A stretch of DNA of 64,000 nucleotides from Vibrio aquaticus (GCF_003970385.1 NZ_RXZH01000004.1:1-64000); one strand, 5' to 3'. Numbered from the stretch's first letter, positions 8,329 through 19,244 are shown. Notes: generated from the sequence alone by a model not told the origin. Numbers and translations are program-made.

Positions 8329-9837
8329 ATGAGCAGCACTTTAGAGTCCGCACATATAAGAACAGATAAGCCTCAAGCCAATGAGGATGAACTCAGTTAT
8401 GAACAACAACACAAACCAAGCTCTGAATTTGAGTCCCGAGAGCAGTATCTAGAGCACGAATTGCAAATCATGTCGCCGAAACGCTGGCGTCCAAATTTGC
8501 CGTTTAAAGATTATCGATTTGAGATTGAAGACACCATCCCAGCAATGGCGGCGACCATTGGTAAAGTGGTTATGGTGGGCGCGATTGCAGCAACCTTTGC
8601 CGGGGCTCTGGGGCTAAATGAAGGGTTCATTCTAGAAAATGTTCGTTATGAATTACTGATAGCATCAGTTTTCATTATTCTTTTCTCTGGCTTTCTATTG
8701 CCGACCGCTAACCTCGCAGGTACACACGGCCCACTCATCCCTCTAATTCCTATTGTTGTTGCCGCTGGCGGACACCCTATGGCCTTTGGCTTGCTGATTG
8801 GCGCTTTTGGCTTACTGTTGGCCATCAGTAAAGGTGGCAGCATGTTGGCCAATCTCACCAGTAAGGGCGTGTGTGGCGGCTTGTTGCTTTACCTAGGCTT
8901 TGTTGGGACCGTTTCTCAAGTCAAAAAGCTATTCGCTTGGGCAGAAGGCATTGGTATGAGTCACATCGCTTTCGTCGTGATCTTTTGTACCATTATTTTA
9001 TATGCGCTATTGGAACATTTCCGTAAGCGTTGGCTAGCAGTCCCTCTTAGTTGCTTGCTGGGTGGCACGCTAGCTTTTGCTATGGGCGCACCGTTTTCTT
9101 TCCAAACCGAGCCTGGTTTTCCTCATATGAACCCTATGTATTGGTGGGGAGAAGATACAGGTTGGATGCTAGGCCTGCCGACAATTGAACATTTCATGGT
9201 GGTATTGCCGTTTGCCATTCTAGCCGTAGCGATGTGGTCGCCAGATTTCTTAGGCCATCAAGTATTTCAAAAAATCAGCTATCCAGAACGTACCGAAAAA
9301 GTACACATGAACATTGACGACACCATGACCACAGCTTCAATTCGTCAGACGTTTGGTTCTTTGCTCGGTGGTACTAACTTTACCTCTTCATGGGGTACTT
9401 ATATCGTGCCAGCCGCTATAGCTAAACGCCCTATTCCTGCTGGCGCTTTGCTGACGGCTCTGTTTTGTATTATTGCCGCAATTTGGGGTTACCCGATGGA
9501 TTTAGCTATCTGGCAACCGGTACTTTGTGTGGCGTTAATTGTTGGTGTATTCGTTCCATTGCTAGAAGCTGGAATGGAGATGACGCGTGAAGGGAAAACC
9601 ACCCAATCAGCTGCGATTGTTGTGTTTTCATCAGCACTCGTAAACCCTGCATTTGGTTGGTCACTCACCATGCTGTTAGACAACTTAGGCTTGGTAGGAT
9701 GTAAAGAACGTAGCGGTGAACTGAGTAAAATGAGCCGTTGGGTATTGCCTGGCATCATGTTTGTCGTGCTAACCAGTGTGATGGCGTTAGTTGGTCTTCT
9801 TCCAGGTATTCCTGCAATTATTCCAAGCTTTCGTTAA
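8329..9837 (+). CDS. DUF3360-type polytopic membrane permease-like protein
   Basis: A 502-residue inner-membrane protein that I assign to the DUF3360 family, uncharacterised transporter-like proteins common in vibrios. A hydrophilic N-terminal tail of about 65 residues, rich in Glu, Gln and Ser, precedes ten or more membrane segments. Gly/Pro-rich loops such as LAGTHGPLIPLIPIVVAAGG and SLLGGTNFTSSWGTY recall the re-entrant loops of NCS2/SulP-fold carriers; that comparison is inference. ATG 8329 is used because AAAGGA is correctly spaced. A terminator follows, so it stands alone. The substrate is unknown. Confidence 0.75.
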   Translation: MSSTLESAHIRTDKPQANEDELSYEQQHKPSSEFESREQYLEHELQIMSPKRWRPNLPFKDYRFEIEDTIPAMAATIGKVVMVGAIAATFAGALGLNEGFILENVRYELLIASVFIILFSGFLLPTANLAGTHGPLIPLIPIVVAAGGHPMAFGLLIGAFGLLLAISKGGSMLANLTSKGVCGGLLLYLGFVGTVSQVKKLFAWAEGIGMSHIAFVVIFCTIILYALLEHFRKRWLAVPLSCLLGGTLAFAMGAPFSFQTEPGFPHMNPMYWWGEDTGWMLGLPTIEHFMVVLPFAILAVAMWSPDFLGHQVFQKISYPERTEKVHMNIDDTMTTASIRQTFGSLLGGTNFTSSWGTYIVPAAIAKRPIPAGALLTALFCIIAAIWGYPMDLAIWQPVLCVALIVGVFVPLLEAGMEMTREGKTTQSAAIVVFSSALVNPAFGWSLTMLLDNLGLVGCKERSGELSKMSRWVLPGIMFVVLTSVMALVGLLPGIPAIIPSFR

Positions 9838-9845
9838 CCAGATTT

Positions 9846-9879
9846 AAACGGTTTAGTACTGTGGTGCTAAACCGTTTTT
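9846..9879 (+). terminator. Rho-independent terminator after the DUF3360 gene
   Basis: AAACGGTTTAG pairs with CTAAACCGTTT across a 10-base loop and ends in a T-run. Confidence 0.85.
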
Positions 9880-10050
9880 CTAATCTTCACTAAGAATACA
9901 GCTCACTGGTATCAGGAGTACAACGTAGGAGAAATTGAGTGACCAAAGTTGGTCGCAATGCGCGGCGCTCACTCGCATTACTGGCATTTTGGGTGGTGAA
10001 GCTCATCGAATCATCTACTATTAATTAATACATAATCAATGAGTTAATTG

Positions 10051-11052
10051 ATGGACCCACTAACGCAAGGTGTACTGGGCGCCTCCCTCTCTCTATCGGC
10101 GAGCAAAAAGCAGCACTTACTTGCGGCAGGCTTTTTCGGGCTAGTCGCTGGAATGGCACCCGATCTGGATGTATTGATTCGGTCTGAACGCGATCCTTTA
10201 CTCTTCTTAGAGTTCCACCGTCAGTTTACCCATTCACTCTTTTTTATCCCTTTTGGTAGCTTCTTATGTGCTCTGGTTTTATACCTGCTATTTAGCAAAA
10301 AACTCCAACTATCATTTCAACAGAGCTGGCTTTATAGCGCACTTGGTTATAGCACTCACGCATTGTTAGATGCTTGTACCTCTTATGGTACTCAGCTGTT
10401 TTGGCCATTAACCACTGAACGTTACGCCTGGAATGCTGTGTCCGTGATTGATCCAGCCTTCACTCTTCCAATATTGATATTGCTCGTCTTCGCAATGCTA
10501 AAACGAAACGCTTGGCTTGCACGTATTGCCGTTATTTGGGCGTTAACTTATCCCACGCTTGGCATGATTCAAAGAGACAGAGCTGAAGCGGTTGGGTGGC
10601 AACTCGCGAAAGAACGACAACACATACCGATTCGATTAGAAGCCAAGCCGACTTTCGCGAATATTTTAGTTTGGAAGGTCATTTACGAAACGAAGGAGGA
10701 CTACCATGTTGATGCCATTCGAGTGGCTGGTTCAATAAAAACCTATCCCGGAGAGGCCATCGCAAAGCTAAACCTAAGCCGGGATTTTCCTTGGCTCGAC
10801 CCCAATTCACAACAAGGCAAAGACATTGAACGTTTCAGACAGTTTTCAAATGGCTTTCTAGCGAGCTCCCCCGACGACGAACTCAATATCATAGATGTAC
10901 GATATTCAATGGTACCCAATCGGTTCAATGCACTATGGAGCATCAAGCTATCACCATCAGCGAGTGCGGATGAGCATGTTGAATATATGACACACCGTGA
11001 CAATAGCTCAGAATCGAGACAGATCTTTTCCGACATGCTATTCGATTTTTAG
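10051..11052 (+). CDS. Membrane-bound metal-dependent hydrolase (YdjM/DUF457 family)
   Basis: A 333-residue inner-membrane protein of the YdjM-like family. The opening MDPLTQGVLGASLSLS, the PDLDVL motif near residue 47 and the HRQFTHSLFF motif near residues 62-71 are the family's proposed metal-binding features. Four or five membrane segments are followed by a soluble domain from about residue 175. ATG 10051 matches the conserved N terminus. The physiological substrate of this family is unknown. The gene ends directly against a decayed copy of the gene at 5990-6442. Confidence 0.8.
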   Translation: MDPLTQGVLGASLSLSASKKQHLLAAGFFGLVAGMAPDLDVLIRSERDPLLFLEFHRQFTHSLFFIPFGSFLCALVLYLLFSKKLQLSFQQSWLYSALGYSTHALLDACTSYGTQLFWPLTTERYAWNAVSVIDPAFTLPILILLVFAMLKRNAWLARIAVIWALTYPTLGMIQRDRAEAVGWQLAKERQHIPIRLEAKPTFANILVWKVIYETKEDYHVDAIRVAGSIKTYPGEAIAKLNLSRDFPWLDPNSQQGKDIERFRQFSNGFLASSPDDELNIIDVRYSMVPNRFNALWSIKLSPSASADEHVEYMTHRDNSSESRQIFSDMLFDF

Positions 11053-11248
11053 CCAAGCCGGATGGGGACCTAACACCCGGCACGTTGCGTCGCCTTCTAG
11101 ATACCCTGCTGACTACATGTTGATTTCTAAGACTGAGTTACAAGCATTAAAAAAAGCTGGCTTGCGAAACGCAATGCCAGCTTCTTGGTATCAAGGTAGA
11201 GAACGTGAGCGACTAACTCGGTTCAGTACTGTTGGCATCCTTTATTAA
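11053..11248 (+). pseudogene. Truncated, frameshifted copy of the gene at 5990-6442
   Basis: The translation DGDLTPGTLRRLLDTLL, then after a frame change LISKTELQALKKAGLRNAMPASWYQ, aligns with residues from about 85 onward of the intact gene at 5990-6442. A single T appears missing near 11107 (CTGCTGAC where the intact gene has CTGCTTGAC). The 5' half is absent and the remnant abuts the stop codon of the preceding hydrolase. Its last bases overlap the end of the convergent gene at 11245. DNA similarity is still high, so the duplication is fairly recent or was maintained by conversion. Confidence 0.8.
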
Positions 11249-12402
11249 GGAACAACTGGTGGCTCAATCGTAGTCCAGTTTCCATCAATCAATGTTGAGT
11301 GGTTATCAATGCCAAAATACTCATTGAATGTACCACCAATTTGACCATGACAGCTCTGGTGCAGATTGAGTGCAATGTAGTTATCCCAATCAAAGGTGCC
11401 TGTAAGATCCACGTCACCTTCAATATCAAATGTCGAGCCAAACTGACACTCTAGTGTGCTAGCCGTTAAACCACCGCCATCAGAAACACTGAACGAACTG
11501 TTTTTCGATACCAACACTTCACCATTTACTGTCGCATCTCCCCAAACTGCTAAGCGAGAGTTACCGTAAGCTTCGATGTTACCTGATACCGTCATCGCAT
11601 CCGCTTCAACAACAGAACCACTTTCAGATACGACTTTCGACGCATTAATCGCATTTGCGAAAATGAATGAGCTTCCAATCGCTTCTACGATACCCAGGCT
11701 CACTGAGTCATTATCAATCACAACTGACGAATTCACGTCAGACATCACTTGGTCTGCATTACCCGTTACGCTGCCTTTTATATCTACCGTCGAGTTTCTG
11801 CTAGCACGTAGAGCCAGGTTATTGATTGAGCCGCCATTAATACGTAGGTAAGACGTTCGAATATCGACGTTAATTACATACTCATCACCGTCTGGAACTC
11901 CTGTCGGCAGCGCTACATTTTCGAAACGAACGTTGGAATTGTTGCGTGCTGACACCTTGCCCTCTAGTGTTAGATTCTGCAGGCGAACGTTTGATTGACC
12001 GTCAATAAATACCGATTCTCCGTCCCAGTCTGGATCGTTAAACGCAGCAATTGACGCTGTGCCTCCGCCGTCAATACGCACGTCGTTGCGAGTAATTTCA
12101 ACCGCATCACAAGTACCGGTAATGTTGTACGTAGTGCGAGTCGAAGTATTACGGGAATCCTCAAGTGCCGTCGCTAGTGCCGTTGAGTCAGCGTCACAAT
12201 CGACGCTCACTGTCGTATATGCATCCGTTGCTGAGTTCTCTAAATCAGAAATACGCGTATCTAAATCCGAGAAGTTAGCATTGACTTCACTTGCCAACGC
12301 CGGGGTGCCCGAGCTAAATGTGTGGGGTACTGCTGCCAGCGCAGACGATGAAAAAAGCAGACTGATGCTTGTAGCCAACAAAGTTGTGTTTGTGTATTTC
12401 AT
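11245..12402 (-). CDS. Secreted beta-helix-like repeat protein
   Basis: A 385-residue exported protein. Residues 1-23 are a clear signal peptide ending SSSALAA. Next comes HTFSSGTPALASEVNANF, an N-terminal motif seen in many exported coiled-coil or fibre proteins, and a short coiled coil. From about residue 70 the protein is built of short strands rich in Asn, Ser, Asp, Val and Ile (such as NVRLQNLTLEG), as expected for a right-handed parallel beta-helix. Only a few Cys are present. It starts 36 bp after the Ca-repeat lipoprotein gene, so the two are probably one operon. No enzymatic motif is seen. A surface or adhesion role is inference. Confidence 0.7.
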   Translation of the reverse strand: MKYTNTTLLATSISLLFSSSALAAVPHTFSSGTPALASEVNANFSDLDTRISDLENSATDAYTTVSVDCDADSTALATALEDSRNTSTRTTYNITGTCDAVEITRNDVRIDGGGTASIAAFNDPDWDGESVFIDGQSNVRLQNLTLEGKVSARNNSNVRFENVALPTGVPDGDEYVINVDIRTSYLRINGGSINNLALRASRNSTVDIKGSVTGNADQVMSDVNSSVVIDNDSVSLGIVEAIGSSFIFANAINASKVVSESGSVVEADAMTVSGNIEAYGNSRLAVWGDATVNGEVLVSKNSSFSVSDGGGLTASTLECQFGSTFDIEGDVDLTGTFDWDNYIALNLHQSCHGQIGGTFNEYFGIDNHSTLIDGNWTTIEPPVVP

Positions 12403-12438
12403 GTTTTAGTTCCTTTCAATTTCATTTCATCGAGTCGG

Positions 12439-14112
12439 CTATTGCCAAGTCGCATCATCCCAATTGGTGTTATCCCAAGTTAGTGCTGAGTTAGAGTCAC
12501 ACGCATCACCAAGTCCATCTTTGTCTTCATCCGCTTGGTTTGTATTTGGTGTTGCAGGGCAGTTATCACTCTCATCGGCGACACCGTCGTTATCCCCATC
12601 TCCTGGGTATTGATCATCTTCGTTATCACCTAGCCCATCATTGTCAGCATCAGCCCATTCGGTAGAATCGTTAGGGAAAGCATCAACATCATTGGCATAG
12701 CCATCGTTGTCTGAATCATTCGGATACTGATCATCCTCATTGTCTCCGAGCCCATCACTATCAGCATCGACCCACTCGGTTTCATCGGTTGGAAATTCAT
12801 CAATATCATTGTTGTACCCGTCGTTATCGGTATCATTGAGATATTGGTCATCTTCATTGTCACCTAACCCGTCATTGTCACCGTCTGCCCACTCTGTTGG
12901 ATCATCATCAAACAAGTCTTGGTTGTCTCCGTAACCATCTGAGTCCGCATCGGCCCATTCGGTAGGATCGTCATCAAACGGGTCTTGGTTATCACCATAA
13001 CCATCAGCGTCCGCATCAGCCCACTCACTCGCGTCATCATCAAATAAGTCGATGTTATCGCCATAGCCGTCGCTATCGTTATCACTCCACTCGGTTTTAT
13101 CTTGTGGGAATGCATCATCTACGCTGTCTATGCCATCCAAATCATGATCACCTGCGCGTGAACGATCAGTAGGAAAGGCATCAATAGCATCTGGGTAAAT
13201 ATCATCTTCACCGTCAACGGTATCGTCATTCAGATCTGCATTGTTACCGGTACGATCGCCGTCCGAATCAAGGCTTTCGGTTGGGTCATTGGGGAAGTCA
13301 TCGAGATCGTTTGGTACACCGTCATCGTCGTCATCGACAGAAAAGTTGATTCCAACCGTTGCACCGCCAACATTGTCGAAAGTTGTGCCATTACCTTCCG
13401 CAACATCTTCAATTTTCTGCTTGATCTTATTATTAACAGAAGCGGTCACTGATAAGAATTTGGTTCCGTTTGCTGAGTCTTCTGCAACCTGCTCCAACTC
13501 TGTCGGGGTAGTAGGCAATACATTGGCGTCAACAATGTTCTCAGCCGCATAGGCCGCCGCTTGAACGCCCGACTCAACAAAGTCACCCAGAATTTGGGTT
13601 TCATCTAGGCCCAATTGATCAGCCACTTGTTGAATCGCCGCTTGTTTCGCCGCTTCAATTGCCGCTGCGTCATCTGAATCTGTGGTATTTTGCTCAATGA
13701 GCACATGAACGAGTGTGGTTAAAGGTGTGACATCTTTTTCACCGGCAGGGGCAGACATCATATAGTCATCCGATATCAATACACCTAGATCATCTTCATC
13801 TTCGGTTTGCCCTGCTATCGCTTGTACGACAACGGGGTATTGTTCCGGGTTAGCAATATTAGTGACATCAAGGTCAGCAACACCGCCTATACCAGAAAGG
13901 GCGTTTGGCTCGCCTTCATCTAACACATAGTTGCCGTTCAGGTCCAACCAAACACGGGCATTACGCAAATAGCCATCAATGGCAGTAACACTGTAGCTAT
14001 TCGCAGAAGGAGTAGAGGGGGTTGTACTTGAGGTCGAACTATCGTCATTACACCCAGAAAGGGTGACAGCACTAGCCAAGCTAAGCGCCAAAGAAATAGC
14101 GTTAAGTCTCAT
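12439..14112 (-). CDS. Lipoprotein with thrombospondin type 3-like Ca-binding repeats
   Basis: A 557-residue lipoprotein: signal peptide and lipobox TLSGC at about residues 17-21. A low-complexity Ser/Thr linker leads to an N-terminal domain with WLDLNGNYVLDEGEPN, a domain type common in vibrio and Shewanella surface lipoproteins. From about residue 258 there are more than ten DxDxDGxxD-type repeats (DADSDGYGDNQ, DNDGLGDNEDDQ) of the thrombospondin type 3 kind, which bind Ca2+. It ends with a Trp-rich tail, LTWDNTNWDDATWQ. The repeats are also visible in the DNA (about 12600-13100). Probably cotranscribed with the beta-helix-like gene downstream. Confidence 0.85.
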   Translation of the reverse strand: MRLNAISLALSLASAVTLSGCNDDSSTSSTTPSTPSANSYSVTAIDGYLRNARVWLDLNGNYVLDEGEPNALSGIGGVADLDVTNIANPEQYPVVVQAIAGQTEDEDDLGVLISDDYMMSAPAGEKDVTPLTTLVHVLIEQNTTDSDDAAAIEAAKQAAIQQVADQLGLDETQILGDFVESGVQAAAYAAENIVDANVLPTTPTELEQVAEDSANGTKFLSVTASVNNKIKQKIEDVAEGNGTTFDNVGGATVGINFSVDDDDDGVPNDLDDFPNDPTESLDSDGDRTGNNADLNDDTVDGEDDIYPDAIDAFPTDRSRAGDHDLDGIDSVDDAFPQDKTEWSDNDSDGYGDNIDLFDDDASEWADADADGYGDNQDPFDDDPTEWADADSDGYGDNQDLFDDDPTEWADGDNDGLGDNEDDQYLNDTDNDGYNNDIDEFPTDETEWVDADSDGLGDNEDDQYPNDSDNDGYANDVDAFPNDSTEWADADNDGLGDNEDDQYPGDGDNDGVADESDNCPATPNTNQADEDKDGLGDACDSNSALTWDNTNWDDATWQ

Positions 14113-14563
14113 CTATAATTATCCATATTGTTGCACGGAACTAACGTTGGACGAAAATTAATACTTAGAGACTTTTTTTACAATAGTGAGACTTTCTATC
14201 ACATTTGTACTATTGACAAAACCAATGTTATAACAAAACAAACACTTATTGACACATTGATCATTAACAAGCAAATCCATTCATACCACCAATACTTTAG
14301 AAATTAGTAATTTAGAACTTGATGATTTGTTTCGCAAAATCAGAACTTACTAAGTCAATTTTATAAACTAGATCACACTTTCAATCTGTCAAATGTAACT
14401 GAGAATGATCTGCATAAGTCATCATTGCTTCCATTTGAGTGCTCATTTTTCACTAGCGCAACAAAAAAGCTAAGGTAAACAAGATTAAACATACGAATCT
14501 TTGCTTGAGCAGAGACAGCTGAACGACGCGTGTTATGACCTATGATTGGGAATCTAAGCCAAT
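14113..14563. other. AT-rich intergenic region between the lipoprotein gene and pheT
   Basis: It must hold the promoter of the minus-strand lipoprotein gene. It is strongly AT-rich between 14160 and 14400. I see no RNA gene, and a 75-codon antisense frame running into the pheT terminator is not credible. Confidence 0.5.
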
Positions 14564-14564
14564 A

Positions 14565-14596
14565 AAAAACCCTGCCGCTTTTCAGTGGCAGGGTTT
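14565..14596 (-). terminator. Rho-independent terminator of pheST
   Basis: On the minus strand AAAACCCTGCCACTG pairs with GCGGCAGGGTTTT (one mismatch) and is followed by more T. It lies about 40 bp after the pheT stop, so no ihfA is read through from pheT here. Confidence 0.85.
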
Positions 14597-14634
14597 TCAT
14601 TAGAGACTGTAAGCTTAACGCTTAGTCATTCGGA

Positions 14635-17040
14635 TTAGTCACGCAGTGACGCACCAAACTTCTCAGATACGTGAGCAACGATAGCGTCAACCGCACCAGC
14701 GATGTCTGCATCTTCAAGCGTACGCTCTACTGACTGTAGCGTCAGTGCGATTGCTAGGCTCTTCTTACCTTCTTCAACGCCTTTACCAACGTAAACGTCG
14801 AACAGTTTCGCATCTTTCAGGAACTCACCACCTTGCTCTAGACATGCTGCAACGATGTCGCCAGAAGCGACTGCTTCGTCAACAACGACCGCGATGTCAC
14901 GACGGTTTGATGGGAACTTAGAAAGCTGTACTGCTTCAGGAATCACTTTAGTGTTGATTGCAGACCATTCCACTTCGAATACGATAGTACGGCCGTTTAG
15001 ACCAAACTTACGCTCAAGTTCTGGGTGAACGGTACCAATCACACCAACTTGCTTGCCATCAACGATGATAGCTGCAGATTGACCTGGGTGAAGCGCTGGG
15101 TTCGCTGCTTTATCTTCAGCAGAAAGCGCTGCGAAAGAGTAAGCCGCTTCGTTAGCTGTTAGCTCAAGAACCGCTTCTAGATCGCCTTTCAGGTCAAAGA
15201 AATCAACTGTGTTAGTTTCGATGTCCCAGTGCTCTTCACTGCGAGTACCTGCGATAACACCTGCAAGCATAGGCTCTTGGCGCATACCGTTTTCAGCAGA
15301 CTCACAAGGGATGAAACGTAGGCCGTATTCGAATAGACGAACACGTGGCTGTTGACGTTTCTGGTTGTGAACCACAGTGTTTAGTAGACCTTGGATTAGG
15401 CCTAGACGCATTGCTGACATGTCCGCAGAGATTGGGAATGGCAGGATTAGCGGCTCAACAGCTGGAACAACAAGCTTTTGCTGCTCTGGCTCAACGAAGC
15501 TGTAAGTGATTGCTTCTTGGTAACCACGATCAACAAGTAGGTTACGAACGCGTTTTAGCGGAATGTTCGCTTCAACGTGATCGTGCATCTTAAGTGCTGC
15601 CGCTGGGTTTTGGTTAGGGATGTTATCGTAACCGTAGATGCGACCTACTTCTTCAATTAGGTCTTGCTCGATTGCGATATCAAAACGCCATGTTGGTGCT
15701 GTCGCAGTCCAACCTGCCTCTGTAGTCTCTACCGTTAGGCCAAGACGCTCTAGGATTTCAACAACATCGCTGTCTGCAATGTGGTGACCTAGTAGGCTGT
15801 CTAGCTTAGTACGACGTAGTGACACTGTGTTTGCTTTTGGTAGGTCAGCTTCTGACTCTACAGCAACAACAGGTGCTACTTCACCGCCACAGATCTCAAC
15901 AAGAAGCTCTGTTGCACGCTCCATTGCGCTAGCTTGTAGTGCGAAATCCACACCACGCTCAAAACGCATTGAAGAATCCGTGTGTAGACCGTAGCTACGC
16001 GCTCGGCCACGGATGTGGTCTGGTGCGAAGAATGCACACTCAAGTAGTACATCTTTAGTTTCAGTCGTTACGCCAGACTCTTCACCACCAAAGATACCTG
16101 CGATAGCCAGTGCTTTGTTTTGGTCAGCTACTACTAGAGTATCAGCGTTTAGCTCAGCTTCGTTACCGTCTAGAAGAGTAAGCTTCTCGCCCTGCTCTGC
16201 CATACGAACGACGATGCCGCCTTCAATCTTAGCAAGATCGAATGCGTGCATTGGCTGGCCTTGCTCTAGAAGAACAAAGTTAGTGATGTCTACGACTGGG
16301 TCGATAGAGCGAATACCACAACGGCGCAGTTTTTCTTGCATCCATAGTGGTGTTTCAGCTTGAACGTTTACGTTCTTAACCACACGACCAAGGTAACGTG
16401 GACATGCTGCTGTCGCTTTCACTTCGATAGAAACTGTATCGTCGATAACTGGTGCTACTGCGTTTACTGCAGGCTCAGTTACGTCAGCGCGGTTTAGAAC
16501 GCCAACTTCACGCGCCATACCACGGATGCTGAAACAGTCCGCGCGGTTAGCCGTTAGGTCTACGTCTACTGTTACGTCGTCAAGACCTAGGAATTCGCGG
16601 AAATCAGTACCAATTGCTGCGTCTTCTGCTAGTTCCATGATGCCATCAGATTCAACGTCGATACCCAGTTCAGAGAATGAACACAGCATGCCGTGTGATG
16701 GTTGACCACGTAGTTTTGCTTTTTTGATTTTGAAATCGCCTGGTAGAACAGCACCCACAGTCGCTACAGCAACTTTGATACCTAGGCGACAGTTAGATGC
16801 GCCACAAACGATGTCTAGAAGTTCTTCAGCGCCAACATCTACTTTAGTTACACGTAGTTTGTCAGCGTCTGGGTGTTGACCACACTCAACCACTTTACCT
16901 ACTTTAACGCCAGTGAAAGAACCAGCAACAGGTAGTACGTCGTCTACTTCTAGACCCGCCATTGTGATTTGGTGTGTAAGTTCGTCAGTCGATACCGCAG
17001 GGTTTACCCACTCACGAAGCCAAGATTCGCTAAATTTCAT
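14635..17040 (-). CDS. pheT: Phenylalanine-tRNA ligase beta subunit
   Basis: Beta subunit of the (alpha-beta)2 phenylalanyl-tRNA synthetase, which carries the tRNA-binding and editing functions. The 801-residue length fits the family (about 795). The opening [18 protein letters not shown] is conserved, an EMAP/OB tRNA-binding domain covers about residues 40-150, and the C-terminal ferredoxin-fold anticodon-binding domain includes [16 protein letters not shown]. It lies 18 bp after pheS. ihfA, which commonly follows pheT in gamma-proteobacteria, is not present and is found instead at 41635. Confidence 0.97.
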   Translation of the reverse strand: MKFSESWLREWVNPAVSTDELTHQITMAGLEVDDVLPVAGSFTGVKVGKVVECGQHPDADKLRVTKVDVGAEELLDIVCGASNCRLGIKVAVATVGAVLPGDFKIKKAKLRGQPSHGMLCSFSELGIDVESDGIMELAEDAAIGTDFREFLGLDDVTVDVDLTANRADCFSIRGMAREVGVLNRADVTEPAVNAVAPVIDDTVSIEVKATAACPRYLGRVVKNVNVQAETPLWMQEKLRRCGIRSIDPVVDITNFVLLEQGQPMHAFDLAKIEGGIVVRMAEQGEKLTLLDGNEAELNADTLVVADQNKALAIAGIFGGEESGVTTETKDVLLECAFFAPDHIRGRARSYGLHTDSSMRFERGVDFALQASAMERATELLVEICGGEVAPVVAVESEADLPKANTVSLRRTKLDSLLGHHIADSDVVEILERLGLTVETTEAGWTATAPTWRFDIAIEQDLIEEVGRIYGYDNIPNQNPAAALKMHDHVEANIPLKRVRNLLVDRGYQEAITYSFVEPEQQKLVVPAVEPLILPFPISADMSAMRLGLIQGLLNTVVHNQKRQQPRVRLFEYGLRFIPCESAENGMRQEPMLAGVIAGTRSEEHWDIETNTVDFFDLKGDLEAVLELTANEAAYSFAALSAEDKAANPALHPGQSAAIIVDGKQVGVIGTVHPELERKFGLNGRTIVFEVEWSAINTKVIPEAVQLSKFPSNRRDIAVVVDEAVASGDIVAACLEQGGEFLKDAKLFDVYVGKGVEEGKKSLAIALTLQSVERTLEDADIAGAVDAIVAHVSEKFGASLRD

Positions 17041-17058
17041 AGTGATGTATCCCCTGGA

Positions 17059-18057
<999 letters not shown>

Positions 18058-18297
18058 CTACACCTACATACAATAAGCATAAGTGGTAGTGTCCATTCTG
18101 GGTCAATCACATAACTGCAATCGCCCGGCGGGATCTTGGGTCTATAAATAGCTGTACATAGTAACGAATGACCGAGTCAAATCCAAACTGAAATCGCCCT
18201 ATTTACTGCCTTTGGGTAAAATTTCGACTGAGTGGTTGATAAAACGGTTTTTAATACCCAACTATTTAACGACTGAGCCGAATTATAAGGAAGTAAC

Positions 18298-18786
18298 ATG
18301 ACAATTTTGATAGAGCCAATTCGCCCAGAGCATGACGCAGAAATCTGCACCATCATCAAAGCGGTTGGGGCTGAGTTTGGCGCAGTTGGCGAAGGGTTTG
18401 GTCCATCAGATCCTGAAGTGGAAGCAATGAGCCAATACTACACATTAGACAAAAACAGTGTATACCTAGTCGCGACTCTCAACGGAAACATAGTTGGTGG
18501 GTGTGGCATTGCCCCCTTCAACGGTTCAAGCACGACCTGTGAGTTGAAAAAGCTGTTTTTACTGCCAGAAAGTCGAGGCTTAGGGATTGGCGCTAGTCTG
18601 AGTGAGCAATGTTTAGCGTTTGCCAAGCAACAAAGATTCACTCAATGCTATTTAGATACCCTCTCTTCTATGGATTCGGCTATCCGTCTCTATGAAAAGC
18701 TCGGATTCAAACACTTGACCCAACCATTAGAGGGCACAGAACACGGTGGTTGTGACATTTGGATGTTGAAAAGCTTTGAATATTAG
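18298..18786 (+). CDS. GNAT-family N-acetyltransferase
   Basis: A 162-residue single-domain acetyltransferase. The acetyl-CoA-binding motif appears as KKLFLLPESRGLGIGASLSEQCLAFA (R/Q-x-x-G-x-G/A form, about residues 84-109), followed by CYLDTLSSMDSAIRLYEKLGF, typical of the C-terminal GNAT motif. AAGGAAG precedes ATG 18298. The substrate is unknown. It diverges from pheS. Confidence 0.88.
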   Translation: MTILIEPIRPEHDAEICTIIKAVGAEFGAVGEGFGPSDPEVEAMSQYYTLDKNSVYLVATLNGNIVGGCGIAPFNGSSTTCELKKLFLLPESRGLGIGASLSEQCLAFAKQQRFTQCYLDTLSSMDSAIRLYEKLGFKHLTQPLEGTEHGGCDIWMLKSFEY

Positions 18787-18829
18787 TGATTCATATCACG
18801 AAATAAGTAAGGATAACCAGAGCAACCGG

Positions 18830-18935
18830 GACACCTGCTGTTCATTTATTGAAACCTTGAGGGACGAAGAGCGCCAGGACTCTCCATTTAGCTATTTTTC
18901 GAGGACAGGATGAACAGCGAAAAATAGTAAACATC
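18830..18935 (+). ncRNA. Structured GGA-rich RNA element, possibly CsrA-binding
   Basis: Two hairpin-like units sit close together. The first has AGAG and CTCT arms around a loop containing CAGGA. The second has a perfect 10-bp stem, CTATTTTTCG with CGAAAAATAG (about 18890-18929), with AGGACAGGATGAACA in the loop. GGA triplets in hairpin loops are how CsrB/RsmY-type RNAs and CsrA-target leaders bind CsrA. I cannot identify a promoter, a terminator or a named family, so this could be a small RNA, part of the leader of the GGDEF gene at 19245, or an intergenic repeat. Confidence 0.35.
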
Positions 18936-19244
18936 TGATTAAAATGAATTTTATTAATTAACAACCCAAAATAACCACACCCGATTAGTATAAAATACAA
19001 AAAACACCCAATCAAATTTATAAAACAACACCTTTTATAAACGCAACCTTATCCTCTCCTCCCCTTGCTTATTTAACAAAAGAAACAAACAATTTAAAAT
19101 ACCCATATAAAATCAAGAAAAAAAGCGCGATATTTATATCAAATGACACTATTTCCTCTACCCTAGCCTTATTCAAACAAACTTGGTTGCGTATAAATAT
19201 TTAAGCTAGTATCCCTAGAACTTATAGGTTTACTGAGTTGCTAT
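18936..19244. other. AT-rich leader of the GAF-GGDEF gene
   Basis: About 310 bp, very AT-rich, with no open frame of note. A possible promoter just before the gene has TTGGTT and TAGTAT separated by 18 bp (about 19183-19212), which is a weak match. Together with the hairpins at 18830-18935 it makes an unusually long upstream region for a cyclase gene. Confidence 0.4.

Noticed and set aside
14373..14600. A 75-codon minus-strand frame downstream of pheT
   Set aside because: Its start lies in the pheT terminator hairpin; no ribosome binding site; composition is that of non-coding DNA.
18830..18935. c-di-GMP (GEMM) riboswitch upstream of the GGDEF gene
   Set aside because: The conserved GEMM core sequence is absent; the hairpins carry GGA loops instead.
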